Positions 42,538 through 53,600 of a stretch of 64,000 bases of DNA are shown here, piece after piece (within the stretch, counting starts at the first letter, position 1; each line of letters starts with the position of its first letter). The stretch is taken from the NCBI GenBank assembly GCA_016858145.1, contig JAEHOE010000107.1, positions 186,001 to 250,000 on the forward strand, given 5' to 3'. Below the pieces are notes generated by a model. It was not told the DNA's origin and did not search any database. It saw nothing but the letters and a program-made list of their open reading frames with translations. The DNA comes from Edaphochlamys debaryana. Taxonomy: Eukaryota; Chlorophyta; Chlorophyceae; Chlamydomonadales. The translations under genes and the position numbers were made by a program.

Positions 42538-43021
42538 CCCGTGAAGATCGCAGCTGCAGCCCTGCAGGGCCGACGCGGTGCCACGAGTTGTCCCGGAAAG
42601 GCGACGCTCTTGCCCGGATCACTCCTCGACACGGCCTCCTGCTCCGTTCGCCTCAGCTCAGGACAAGCCTCCACCCGTGCTCATTCCCGTCTCCGCTTCT
42701 TCCCCTCCTCCGCCTCGCTTGATGGCCTTTGCCTCGCCCAACCCGCACAGCCGCACCCCCTCCTCGGCCGGCTCTGCACCGCCTCCCCCCCGCTTACGCC
42801 GTCCAACGACCCAAGCCAACGAACCTGCAATGGCCCGCAGCCTTCCCCGGCTGCCGCCGGCCACGCTTCATGCCCGCAGCCGCAAGCGCGCAGACGCACG
42901 CGCAGACTCGGCGCAGCACAGCGGGAGCTGAACCTGAAGAGCCGCAGCTCGGGCGCAGCAGAAGCCGAACCGCCGCGGAGCCCCGCCTCAGCAGAAGCCG
43001 AACCGCCGCGCAGCCCCCGCC

Positions 43022-46000
43022 TCAGCTGAAGCTGAAGAGCCGCAGCGCCAGCATGGTGTCTGCCAGGGTGGCCGTGAAGAGGGGCGAGGTGGTGCGCGCC
43101 AGCTCCAGGGTCTCGGGCAGGCAGGCCAGGCGCAGGGCCAGGGGGGACTCGGAGGCGCCGGGGGCGGCGAAGTGGCCGCGCAGGAGCGACAGCACCGAGG
43201 AGTGGATCTGGGTGGTGGGGTGGTGTGGGGTGGGGGTTGGGGGGGAAGCGGGGGGATGGGAATCAGGTGAATGCAGGGCGATAGGTCTGAAGCTGGCAGC
43301 GTCGGTTGTTCGTACTCCGCTTTGCATCACGCCCGTCCAGATTGCCGTTATGCACTTTGCCCCGCGGTCCCACGACAGCCGGCCGGTGCGCCGCTTTGCA
43401 CCGCGCCCGGCCAGAGCACCACCTGCAGCTGGCCCCCCCACCCCCCCTGACGACCCCAAGGCCCCGACTCTGTGCCCACCTCTCCGAAGATGCTCTCGGC
43501 CGTGGCCTGCACGGCCTCAACGCTGCCCACCCCCGGCAGCGCGGGGTAGGCCTCGCGGCGGTCCAGCGCGTCGGAGAAGGCCACACCCTTGGGGCCCTGG
43601 GGGGGTGGGGGTGGGTGGTAGGGAGAGGGGCAAGGGCAAGGGGAGGTGTGTGTGAAGGCTGGCGGGTGGGGTTGGCAGGGCGTGTCCCCCGCGGCATCCC
43701 ACCCACCAACCTGCACCGCCCAAGCCGCGCGCGCCCCTTGGCCCCTGCCCCCCAACCCCAACAGCCCCCACCCCCCCGCAACCCCTCCCCACCCACCCTC
43801 CGCATGACCACCAGCACGCGCCGCTCTCCGTCCTCCTTCTCCTTCTCGAAGATGCGCAGCGCGTGGTGCGGCAGCGTGCGGCCGCCCTCCTCCCAGTCGG
43901 TCACCTGGGGGTGGGGGTGGGGAGGAGGCGTGAGCGGGAGTGTGGGGGGCAGGCGCGTGTGGGGCGGGGCGCTGAGCGCAGCGGAGGAGGTGGGGCTCGG
44001 GTGCAGGGGCGGAGGGTCCTGCGAGCAACATGGCCCCTTTGCGTGCGGGCACTGCTGGCCCGGCACCCACAGAGAGCAGTCCGCCCCCCCCACACACACA
44101 GTCCGGCCGCACCCACGACTCCCAGGCTCATGCGAGCAGCCCTTCACACAGCCCGGCCGCCCCACCTCCGACACCCGCGCCAGGCACTCGTCCGGCCCCG
44201 CCGTCTGGTTCCACCGGGAGGAAGCCATGAGGAAGGTGCCGCTGGGGGGGCGGAGGGAGAGGGGGAGGGGTGAGCAGGGAGAGCCGACGCTGTGTTCACT
44301 GCCACCCCCCAACACATCCGTGGAGTGCGTTTTTGAGACCCAGGCATGCGAACAGCTCCTCCCTCCCGGCCCCCGCCCCCTTGGGGAAACCAACATACCT
44401 CCCCCGCCTCCCCCCCCAGCCCGCAGAATCACCCCCCCGCCTCCCCCCCCCTCGACCCACCCCAGCAGCGCCAGTTCCCCGCCGCAGTCCCTCCCCTCAT
44501 ACACACCCTCCCCTCTAGGCCCCCCCAAGCAGACCCTCCTTTCCACCAAGCCCCCCCCCAAGGCCCCCCCCCACGACCCACCCCAGCAGCGCCAGGTCCC
44601 TGCACATGGCCTCCTCCGCGCCCCAGTCCTTGGCCACCAGCCCCGCAGCGCCCGCGTCCCGGTCCTCGGGCAGCAGGTGCAGGCCGCGGTCGGACAGGGC
44701 CTGGGGGGTGGGGTGGGGGGGGGAGGGGAGGGAGGGGGCGAGGTGGCGGATCGAAGGATTGGGGAAGGAGTGAGGGGTGTCAAGGAGTGTCGTTGATGCC
44801 TTAGCCGCGACGGCGACCACGGCAGCCTCCTCGCCCGCGCTTGACCCCTCCCCCCCCCCCCCCCCCACACACACACCGCCCACCTGCAGCAGCTCCAGCG
44901 GGGCCATGGGCACCCCCAGCAGCGACTGCAGCTGTGGCCACACGGGGGAGGTGAGCGTGGCGGTGGAGGTACCCACCTGGGGGGGGGGGGGGAAGGGGAG
45001 GGGAGGCGGGGGGGCCACAGGTGTTTGGGAAGGGGCAGGATACAAGACAGGCCCGTACGTTCTACACAGGCTTACCTAGCTGCCTCCTCCGATCCGCACA
45101 TCATTCCCCAAGCTCTCAGCCCACAGGCCCCACGTGCCCCCCCACAACCTCGCGGCCCCTCACCTCGATGATGACCTGTGCGTCCAGGGAGGGGCACTCG
45201 AGCGTGATGGCCGCCGAGGCGCCGTTGCGGCCGCCCGTGGGCCGTACGGTCCAGGCCTTGTACGGCAGCAGGCGCGTACGGGACATGACTAAGGCCAGCG
45301 GCGCCAGGTGCGTGGTGTGGAAGGAGAAGGTGTTGGTGGAGGAGTCGTACGACACGTCGCTGCGTGGGGGCGGCGGGATGGAGTGGCGCGGTGTAAGGGA
45401 TGGGGTGTGTGTGGTTGGGGTGGGGTGTTTGCGTTGAGGCCCTGACGGCGGGGTTGGACTGCACAGGGCGATGGGCGAGACTAGACGGGGACTGCTTGGG
45501 CATGACCATGTCAGGGGCACGGCCCGTCCCGGCCGCCCACCTCCAAGCACCTCGCCCCCCTCCTCCCCGCCACGCACCTGATGCCGTCCGTGTTCCAGAT
45601 GCTCCGCGCCTCGTCCCACCACCCCACCTGCAGCGGGTCCTGAGGGAGGCGGGGACGATGGGGACAGAAAGGTTGTGTTGGGGAGGTTGCGAGAGATCAT
45701 GGCATCCGCCATGAGCCATGAGTCGATCATGGGATGCCGTGCGCAGGGACGGGATGCAGCCTGCATGAACCGCCCACCAACCACCATAACCGCCAACCGT
45801 CCCCACCTGCAGCAGGACCACCTCTGGCGGCAGCGGCGCCGTAACGCCCAGCGGCGGCGGCTCCTCCTCGCTCTGCCACGTCAGCGGGTCGGCGCCGGCG
45901 GGCGGGATGGGGTACGGCACTCGCTGCACGTTGGACGCCAGGGGGGTCACCTGCCGCAGCGTCCAGCCGCGGACCTGGGGGTTGAGAGGGCGGGGGAGGG

Positions 46001-49000
46001 GCGGATGAGATGGCCGGGTTTCGGGTGCGATGGTGCGTGTGGTTTGGGTGTGTTTGGCACGGCCATGTAAGTCCAAACCGCATACCGGCACGTGCCTGTG
46101 CACTGTCGCACAAGCTCACAACCCTTTCTCAAACACTTTGTGAGCACAGGTAACGGATGCGGTTTCTAGCACCAGAAGAGTGAGAGCACGTTTGACAGCC
46201 ATGAAGATCCAAACGCACGGTGTCGTATACAGCCCCCGACCCTTTCTGCATGGGCGACTGCTACGGTACCTCCGCACGCACCTTTTTGGCCCCCGGCGGC
46301 AGCGCCAGCAGGTCCACGGACAGCACCCCCCCCACCGCCATCCAGTGGTTGGCGCAGCGCGTGAAGGTCTCGTCCGACCCCGGCCCCGAGCGGTGCTGCA
46401 CGCGGAGGGCCACGTTGGCCAGCGCGATCTGCTTGGGGATGTCGAGCGTTACGCCCAGCTGCGGCATCTCCACCACCTGACAGGGGGGGAAGGGAAAGGG
46501 GGGAGGGTGTGAGGGCAATGGGTCAAGGGGGTATCTATTACAGCGGGAAGCGAAGGCGGCGGCCAGGGGGGTTGAAATTGGATGTGCTTTCGAGCGGGAG
46601 TGGGAGCAGCAGCCAGCGAGAGGGCGGGTAAAGGGCCGTGAACTAGTCAGACGTAGGCCCCAGGCGTGACCCCGCTGGGGCCCCCGACTCCTCTCCCACA
46701 CCTCCCCCCAAACGCCCCACCTTGAGCCGCGGGTTCTTGGCTGTGTTGACCCACACGCCCCACTTGAAGCTGCCGGCGGTGGTGCCCAGCTGGATCTCGT
46801 TCTTGTCGTTGGCGTACTCGTCGCAGTGCTGGGGGGGGATGGAGGGTTGGGGAATGTTTACCAACTACCCAAGCTGGCCCATAGACCTGACCTACATCCG
46901 TGGCGATCGCTCATCCCCTCTGCCCCAACCTGTAACCTGCTGAGCCCCCATCCCCCCCCCCCCCCAGCCCCCATGTACTATCGCAAGCTAAGCTTTCCTG
47001 GCGCAGGCGTGAAGACGCTCTCCCGCTCTCAGATTCAAACACCCCCCGCCCCCACCCCCCGCCACATCCGCCTCACGTGCAGCACCACGGCCGTGAGTCG
47101 GTCCAGGCGCGTGGCAATGACCCCGTGCAGCGCCCGCAGGTCCCCCTCCAGGGCCGCAGCCCACTCGGTGGTGGGAGGGGGGCCCAGCACGGATACCTGC
47201 GAGGCCAGGGCCGACAGCGGCGGCGCCCCCGCGCCCCCCACCGTCATGGTGGACGGGTTGGCGGACAGGGAGGGCAGCGGGACCTTGTCGCCGGCCTCAG
47301 AGCCGGCGGTGGTGGCGGCGCCGTCGGCGGCGTCGTCGCCCGCCTCGGAGCGAGCCTCAGCGGCGGCGGCGGCTTCGGCCTTAGCCTTGGCCTCCGCCTC
47401 CGCCTTGGCCTTGGCCTCGGCGGCCGCGGCGGCGGCCTTGGGGTCGGGCTCGGAGGCGGCGGCCGCCGCTGCCGCGGCGGCGGCGGCGTCCAGCGCCGCG
47501 GCCTCGGCGGCGGCGGCGGCGGCCCGTGCGGCGGCGGCTTCCGCTGTGGAGCTGTTGCTGCCGGCGCCGCCGTGGCGAGCCACCAGCAGGGCCTGGCGGC
47601 ACTCCAGGAGCATGGTGCGGCACTCCTGTGTGGGTTGAGATGTGGAGGGACATCAGCTGAGGCATGGTTTCTCCCTTCACTCCTTACCCACCCGCCCACT
47701 CTCAGCGCCTCCCCTCTCCTTCCCACGATCAGCCCTCACCTCTCTTTCCCGCCCCTCCCAGCCCCCTCCCACCCCCCCTCCCCCACCCCACCCTCCCTCC
47801 TCCTCTCCCCTCCCCCCCTCCTCCCTCCCCCAACCCCCAGTCCCCCATCCCCCCCCCACCTCGCACGTGGCGAACGCCTCGTCCAGCTCCCTGCTCTCCG
47901 CCTCCTTGGCGCCCTCCGCCAGCCGCGCCAGCGCCTCGGCCATGGCCACCCGCTGCCGGGGCGCCGGCACCGCCACGCAGCGCAGGAAGCGGTCCCAGTC
48001 CGCGGCCTCGGCGGCGGCGGTGCGGGAGCGCACACGCTCGTGCTCGAACTGCCGAAGCAGGGGGTCCAGCTCGGCACTGGGGGAGGAGGGGGAAGGAGAG
48101 GGGGATTGGGAGGGGGAGGAGGGGGATTGGGGGGGGAGGAGGGGGAGAGGGGAGGTGGGGAAGGGGGGGAGGGGGAGTTCGGCACCGGTAGGCGCTTGTG
48201 CCTGGGGCCTGGGCCGGTCCTCCGCGCCCCGACCGCGCCTGCTTCAACTGCTCCGGAGCTGGGCCAGGCCAGAGCTCGGGTCGGATACGGATACGGATGA
48301 CCGGCCTGCCTCCTCTCCATCCCATCCTCGGCGCTTAAGCCCTGGGAGCGCCTCTTGCTGCTGGCTGGCACAGCTGCCGTACCCTTCGTCCAACTGCTCC
48401 GTACACGGTGCGCATACAGGTTGCTGCGGACCTGGCTGCGCCCACCCCTGCACAGCCCACCCCTGCACAGCCTTGTTCCGAGGCGGCAGTTGAGGCCAGG
48501 CAGCGTGGGAGTCCTGCGCGTCACGGCTGTGGCTGTGCCTTCCAACCCGCCGTTCCCCAGACCGTCTGTACGGTACGTTGCTGTCCAGCCGGCGTCAGGT
48601 CGCTTGTGTAAAAGACCGACACCCCCTGGACGGTCAACGGTCCACGCTGGGTCCATGCCACCACGCCACTAGATGCCCAGCCCCATGCGGCCCCGTCTCA
48701 CTGCTCGGCTTCGAGCCGTGCCCGCTCCACCGTCAGGTACTGCCCCAGCAGCTCAAGCCGCTGCCGCTCTAGCTCCGCGAGGCGCTGCCGCTCGGCCTCC
48801 TCCGCTCGCAGCCGCTCTGAAGGTGCACAAGGGTACCGTGTGACATGGGAAAGGTGGGGGCAGGAAGGATGTCGGGGGGAAGGGTCGGGGTGGCCATGGC
48901 AGGGGCCGCGTGCCCTTGACGCCACGCGCGTCCGAGAGTCCCCCCAGCCCCCCGCAGCGGCCCATTGCACTGATGTTCCCCTTGCCAACAGCTGCGCGAC

Positions 49001-49171
49001 ACCGGGGAAGCCGGGTATCCGCTGCCCAGCCCGCGACATGCAAGGCATCCGCTAACCTTCTTCCGCGAGACGGGCTGCCTCCTCGGCTTGCCGTCTCTCC
49101 TCTTCGAGTTCCTCCTTGGTCTTCTTCTTCTTCTTCCCCTTCCCCTTGGCGGGGGGAGCTTTCGGGGGCAT
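43022..49171 (-). CDS. IC97: Inner-arm dynein intermediate chain IC97 (DNAI7/CASC1/CFAP94)
   Basis: Fifteen exons in transcript order: 49171-49057, 48816-48702, 48076-47860, 47625-47077, 46828-46721, 46476-46282, 45974-45807, 45639-45578, 45359-45164, 44976-44884, 44700-44582, 44241-44166, 43904-43797, 43596-43480, 43207-43022, giving 807 aa. In the CASC1/LAS1/DNAI7 family, IC97 is an intermediate chain of the two-headed I1/f inner dynein arm of cilia. Diagnostic features: a Lys-rich then Glu/Arg-rich helical N-terminus (KGKGKKKKKTKEELEEE), FKWGVWVNTAKNPRLK, DIPKQIALANVALRVQH, WNTDGISDVSYD, LLPYKAWTVRP and the C-terminal LADTMLALRLFSFS, all in the family order. An Ala/Glu/Lys insertion in exon 4 (about residues 175-245) is unusual. 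Introns are short, with G-rich 5' and C-rich 3' ends. Confidence 0.93.
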
Positions 49172-50648
49172 GGCGCCCTGCCCCGACCTAGAAGCTACGC
49201 GTCAGCGTTACTTGTTACAGCTGCAGTGTTCAGTAGGGCTCCACAAAATATGGTTTGGCCCGCAGGCGTGGCCCTCGTTGAACTCGGGCCTTCGATGGTC
49301 AACGGAACCCCCAGTATACTGTAAATTGTGCACTTGCTTTCCACCCTACGATCTGAGACAGGCTCAGTGGTGTCGGCGGTGCGTCCTGTGGGCACTGGAC
49401 CCCCAGTGACCCGCCCATGCACGGGTCGCTCCGGACGTCCTCGTCAATAGAGCCCCCAAGAGACTCGCTCTTCCAGCAGCGGCAACAACGTGCAAACCTT
49501 CCGCTGCAGCCTGCCCTACCTGCATACCACGGTGCCTTGCGCCTCGCTGCAAGCGTGCAAGTGCGCAATTTGTGACACGACCCGTGCACGACGCGGCGCT
49601 GAAATGCAGCCAACGTTAGGCCTGGGGCGCGATGCAGCCCCAGGAGAAGCACAGGGCGGCTCAGAGCCCGCAGCAGCAAACCTGACGTTGGCTGGGCCCC
49701 CCTCCACCGAGGCGTCTGGGACTGCACCCTCTGAACCCGCGCGCGAACCGCGGACCTCTCGCCTGGAAGCTGTGGAGCAACGACGGGCGGTGAGTCCGGT
49801 CTCTGTAGCGCGCAGCTTACTCGGCGATGGCGGTTGCGAAGCCAGGTCGAGTCCAGGCCGGGGCCGTGCGAGGCCGGCGGGCCCTGCGCACCAGCACCAC
49901 GCAATTCACATCCATCAAAGCAATGTATTGCAGCGATCAAGGCGTCGTTCGGCGCAGCCGGCACGAAGCCCTTGTTGTTTACAACCGCCAGCCGGGATGG
50001 ACCGCGGCGGCACCGGTCCCTGGTGCCCGAGCCCCAGCAACCTTGATAGCCGCGCCTATGTTGCTAATACACCGACCCAGATGGCCAGCCGCTGGGGGCC
50101 GGGCCTGCAACGGGGCGAGAGGCACGTTCTTGCCGGCTGCGCCCCGCCTGCGGCAAGCGCCGCCTGTCTGAGCCCTGCCGCCACGTCACCAGCCCCCGCC
50201 GCCACCCCCGCCCTTCGCAAACCCAAGCAGCCACAACCGCTTCAACATCCTCCTAGACACCTCTTCCTTCCCTAGCAATTCCCGGTCGCCTCGTGACGCG
50301 GCCACAACCCGCCGTAGCCCCTGGCAGCACCTTGCTTCGGGCACCTTCCGGGTCCCATCACCCCCTTCCCCCGCCAGCGCTGCACCCACGTCCCATCAGC
50401 CCCTGCCCCCTTGTCTTGCCCCCTTGTCTCGCTCCCTGCACCCCTCCTCCCCCCCCTCCTCGCTTCATCGCCGCCCTCTCCCATCTCCCCTTCCCTCCCC
50501 GCAGGAGTTTCGGGCGTGGCTCTCGCACCGCGCTCGGGGCCACCCCCACGGCCGCCCCCACGCCCACGTGCACCTTCAACCCCACGCCCACGCCCAAGGC
50601 CAAGGCCAAGGCCAAGCCGGTGCTGCTACTGTCGCCGCCGGAGATCCG
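49172..50648. other. Upstream region shared by divergent IC97 and TCP11 genes
   Basis: Both genes are transcribed away from this 1.5-kb interval, which should contain both promoters. I see no TATA box or confident exon. The frame of the first TCP11 exon is open upstream of 50649 as far as ~50424, but without an ATG. Confidence 0.45.
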
Positions 50649-53600
50649 ATGACGTCATCCAGGCCCTCCCTGGACGAGCGCAGGAGCCGCCGCCTGGAGC
50701 GGCTGCAGGTGGGCGGCCGAGGGGTGCAGACGGGTCAGGGAGAGGGTCAGGGGAGGCGGCGGTGTGGGGCTGCGTTAACGAGCAGAGGCGCGGGTGCGGA
50801 TATGAGCGCCTCTTGAAGGCCTCAGATGTCGGATCTCACTTCCACCACCAGATCTCACTTCCACCACCACAATGTCTACCGCCTCTTAGCAGGCCTGCGC
50901 GGCCCGTCGTTGCTCTCTACACGCTGGCCGAAACTCTGTAACGCGTCATTTCTAAACGCAACCACCCACCTCGCCTACCGGGACCTTTTGGTGGCCACTC
51001 AGCCCCCGGCCCCCATCCCCCGTTCCACCTGCGGTTCCGACACTTCACCCGCGGTACCCATCTTAACGCCTCAGGAGAAGCTGGCCGCCGCGGAGGCGCA
51101 CCGCGAGGCCCGCCTGGCCCGCCGCCAGCGCGCCGCCGCCGCCCGCCACGAGCGCCTGGCGGGCGCCGCCGAGCGCTCCCGCGCCGCCGAGGCCGAGCGG
51201 GCGGCGGCGGCGGCGGCGCAGGCGGCGGCGCAGGCGGCCGCCGAGGGGCGGCGCGCTGCGATGCGGGAGGCGGAGCGAGAGCGGCTGAGGGCGGAGCATG
51301 AGCTGGTGCTGAGCCGCCTGGTAAGCCTGGTGGGGCTGGGGTGGGGGAGGGGGAGAGGGTCTGCACCGCTGCCGCCGTGGTGCTCTGGTCTCTAGTCTCT
51401 ACTCTGAGAGCGGGCCGGCAAAGCGGCATGGGCCCTCGCCGATTCCGCTTGCCCAGCCCTGCGGGCCTTGCGTTCAGCCCTCCCCACCCCTGTTCTCCCA
51501 CCCCACCCCCGACGCCCAGGCCTCGAGCCAGGAGCGCGCCGTCCAGGGCGCCGCGGAGCAGCGGCAGCGCCTGGCGGAGCGCCTGGCCTCGGCGGCGTCG
51601 GAGCGGGAGGCGGCGCTGGCGGCGAGGGCGGCCAAGGCGGGGAGCAAGGTGGGGCAGGGGCGGGGTTTGAGGAGAAGAGAGGTGCAGGAGGAAGGGAGGA
51701 GGGAGAGGGGGGAGCTTGTGGGGCTGGGATCAGGGAGGGAGGACGCCGCCGCCCTGGTGCCCAGGTCTCTGCTCCAGATCTCTTGCCGCCCACCTCTCTC
51801 GCTGCGCGCCTCTCCTGCTGCGCCCCCCCTGCAGGTGGAGCGGGCGCGCACCGTGGGCGCCCTGTCCCGAGAGATCAAGCAGCAGGAGGTGGCGTCGCGC
51901 AGAGCGGTAGGCGACGTGGCGACGGATGAGCCGTCGGATAGAGTGGCGGTGGGGTTCGCGCGCTGAGTGTGGTTCACGGCGGGCACCAGGGCGCAGGGCA
52001 ACTCAGCAACAGCAGCTGCGGAAGGCAAGGCGGTGCCGGAGACCGACAGTGCAACCATGATCTTCCACACCCCTGCCCCGCAGGCCCTTGAGATGAAGCT
52101 GGAGGCGGCCCGGCAGAGGCGGGAGGAGCTCCGGGGGCCCCTCTCGCCATCGGCCTCGCCCTCGGCGGCGGCCGGCGGCGGCAGCAGCATGTTCCGCAGC
52201 CCGCTGACCTCCCCGACGGCGGCGGCGCGGGCCGCCATCGCCATCGCCGCCGCCGTCAGCGGCTCTACATCGCTGTCAGTGTCAGTGTCCGGATCTGGAT
52301 TGGGATCTGGATTGGGATCTGGATTGGGGTCGGGATCGGGATCTGGAGTCGGATCTGGCAGGGCGTCGCCGCCGCCGGCGGGGCCTGTGGTCATCGCCGC
52401 CGCGGCGGCGGCGGAGGCGGCGGCAGCGGCGAAGGACGCGGTGGCGGCGGCGGCGGCAGAGGAGGGCGCGCTGGCGGCGGCGGCGGCGCTGGAGGGCCTC
52501 CGTCGCTCCGTCAGCAGCCGTCGGCTGCAGCAGGGCTGGCGGGATTTTGCCCGCGCTCGCAAGACCACTCGGTCCCTGGCGGAGGCCTTTGTCCAGACCG
52601 GAGTGACCGGACTCACGCTACCCGAGTCCGGATCCGGTCCGGCGTCCGGTCCGGCTGGTCCGGCGGAGGCGGCTCCGGCGGGTCCGGTGGAGGCAGCGGA
52701 GGCGCCGGGTGCCGTGGCGATCCCGCCGCCGCGCCGCGGCGGCGAGGGCTCCGCCGGGGGCGCGTCGCGGCAGCAGCTGCCGCCGCCGCCGGCGCTGGTG
52801 ATTGGCGGCATGGGCAGTCCGGTCCGGGGCAGTCCGGTCCGGTCCGGCCCCGGGGCCGGCGGCTCCGGAACCGTGTTCTGGGAGGTGGAGGACGGGTTCG
52901 AGGCCTTCGCCGCCGCCCTGCGCTCCCCCGCCACCCTCAAGGCCACACAGGTGGGAACCGGGACGGCTGCAGAGGGGTGGTGGTAAGGCAAAAAGGGTTA
53001 CATATATGGGTAGCAAGGGTATAGCAAGCTGCGAACAGCGGTGCCCACTTCCGGCCTGCATTGCTTCCCACCTGCCCGTCAGCTCGCCTGCCCTCTCGCC
53101 GGCATGCGCTGCGCTGCGATGAGTGCGAGCGGTCATTCTCTCAGCACGCGTGCAGTGTGCCCCGCAGTGCGGCTCAACCCTCTCTCACTCTCCGCCCCCC
53201 TTCCGTACTCCGTCCCCCCCTCCAGGCCCTCATGCGCCGCCTCGAGCAGCGCCTGGCCGCCCGCACCGACACCCGCCGCTCCGCCGCCGCCGCCGCCGCC
53301 ACCTCTGGCCACGCCAACGGCCACGGCGCCAAGCCCGGCCGCGCCAGCGGCGGCGGCGCCGGCAACTCCTCAGCCGCCGCCTCCGGCGGCTCCTCCTCGG
53401 CCGCCGGCGGCGGCGGCGCCGGCGGCGGCGCTGGCGGCGGCGGCGACAATGCCGTACGGCTGCTGCGGCGGCTGTTCCCGCGGGCGCCGCGGGACGCGCC
53501 CCTGGAGCGCTACCCCCCGCGCGTGCTGCTGTGCGCCTTTATGGTCGTACGGCACCCCGAGGTGGTGTTCTCGGGCGCAGGTGAGGAGGGTGGGGGTGGG

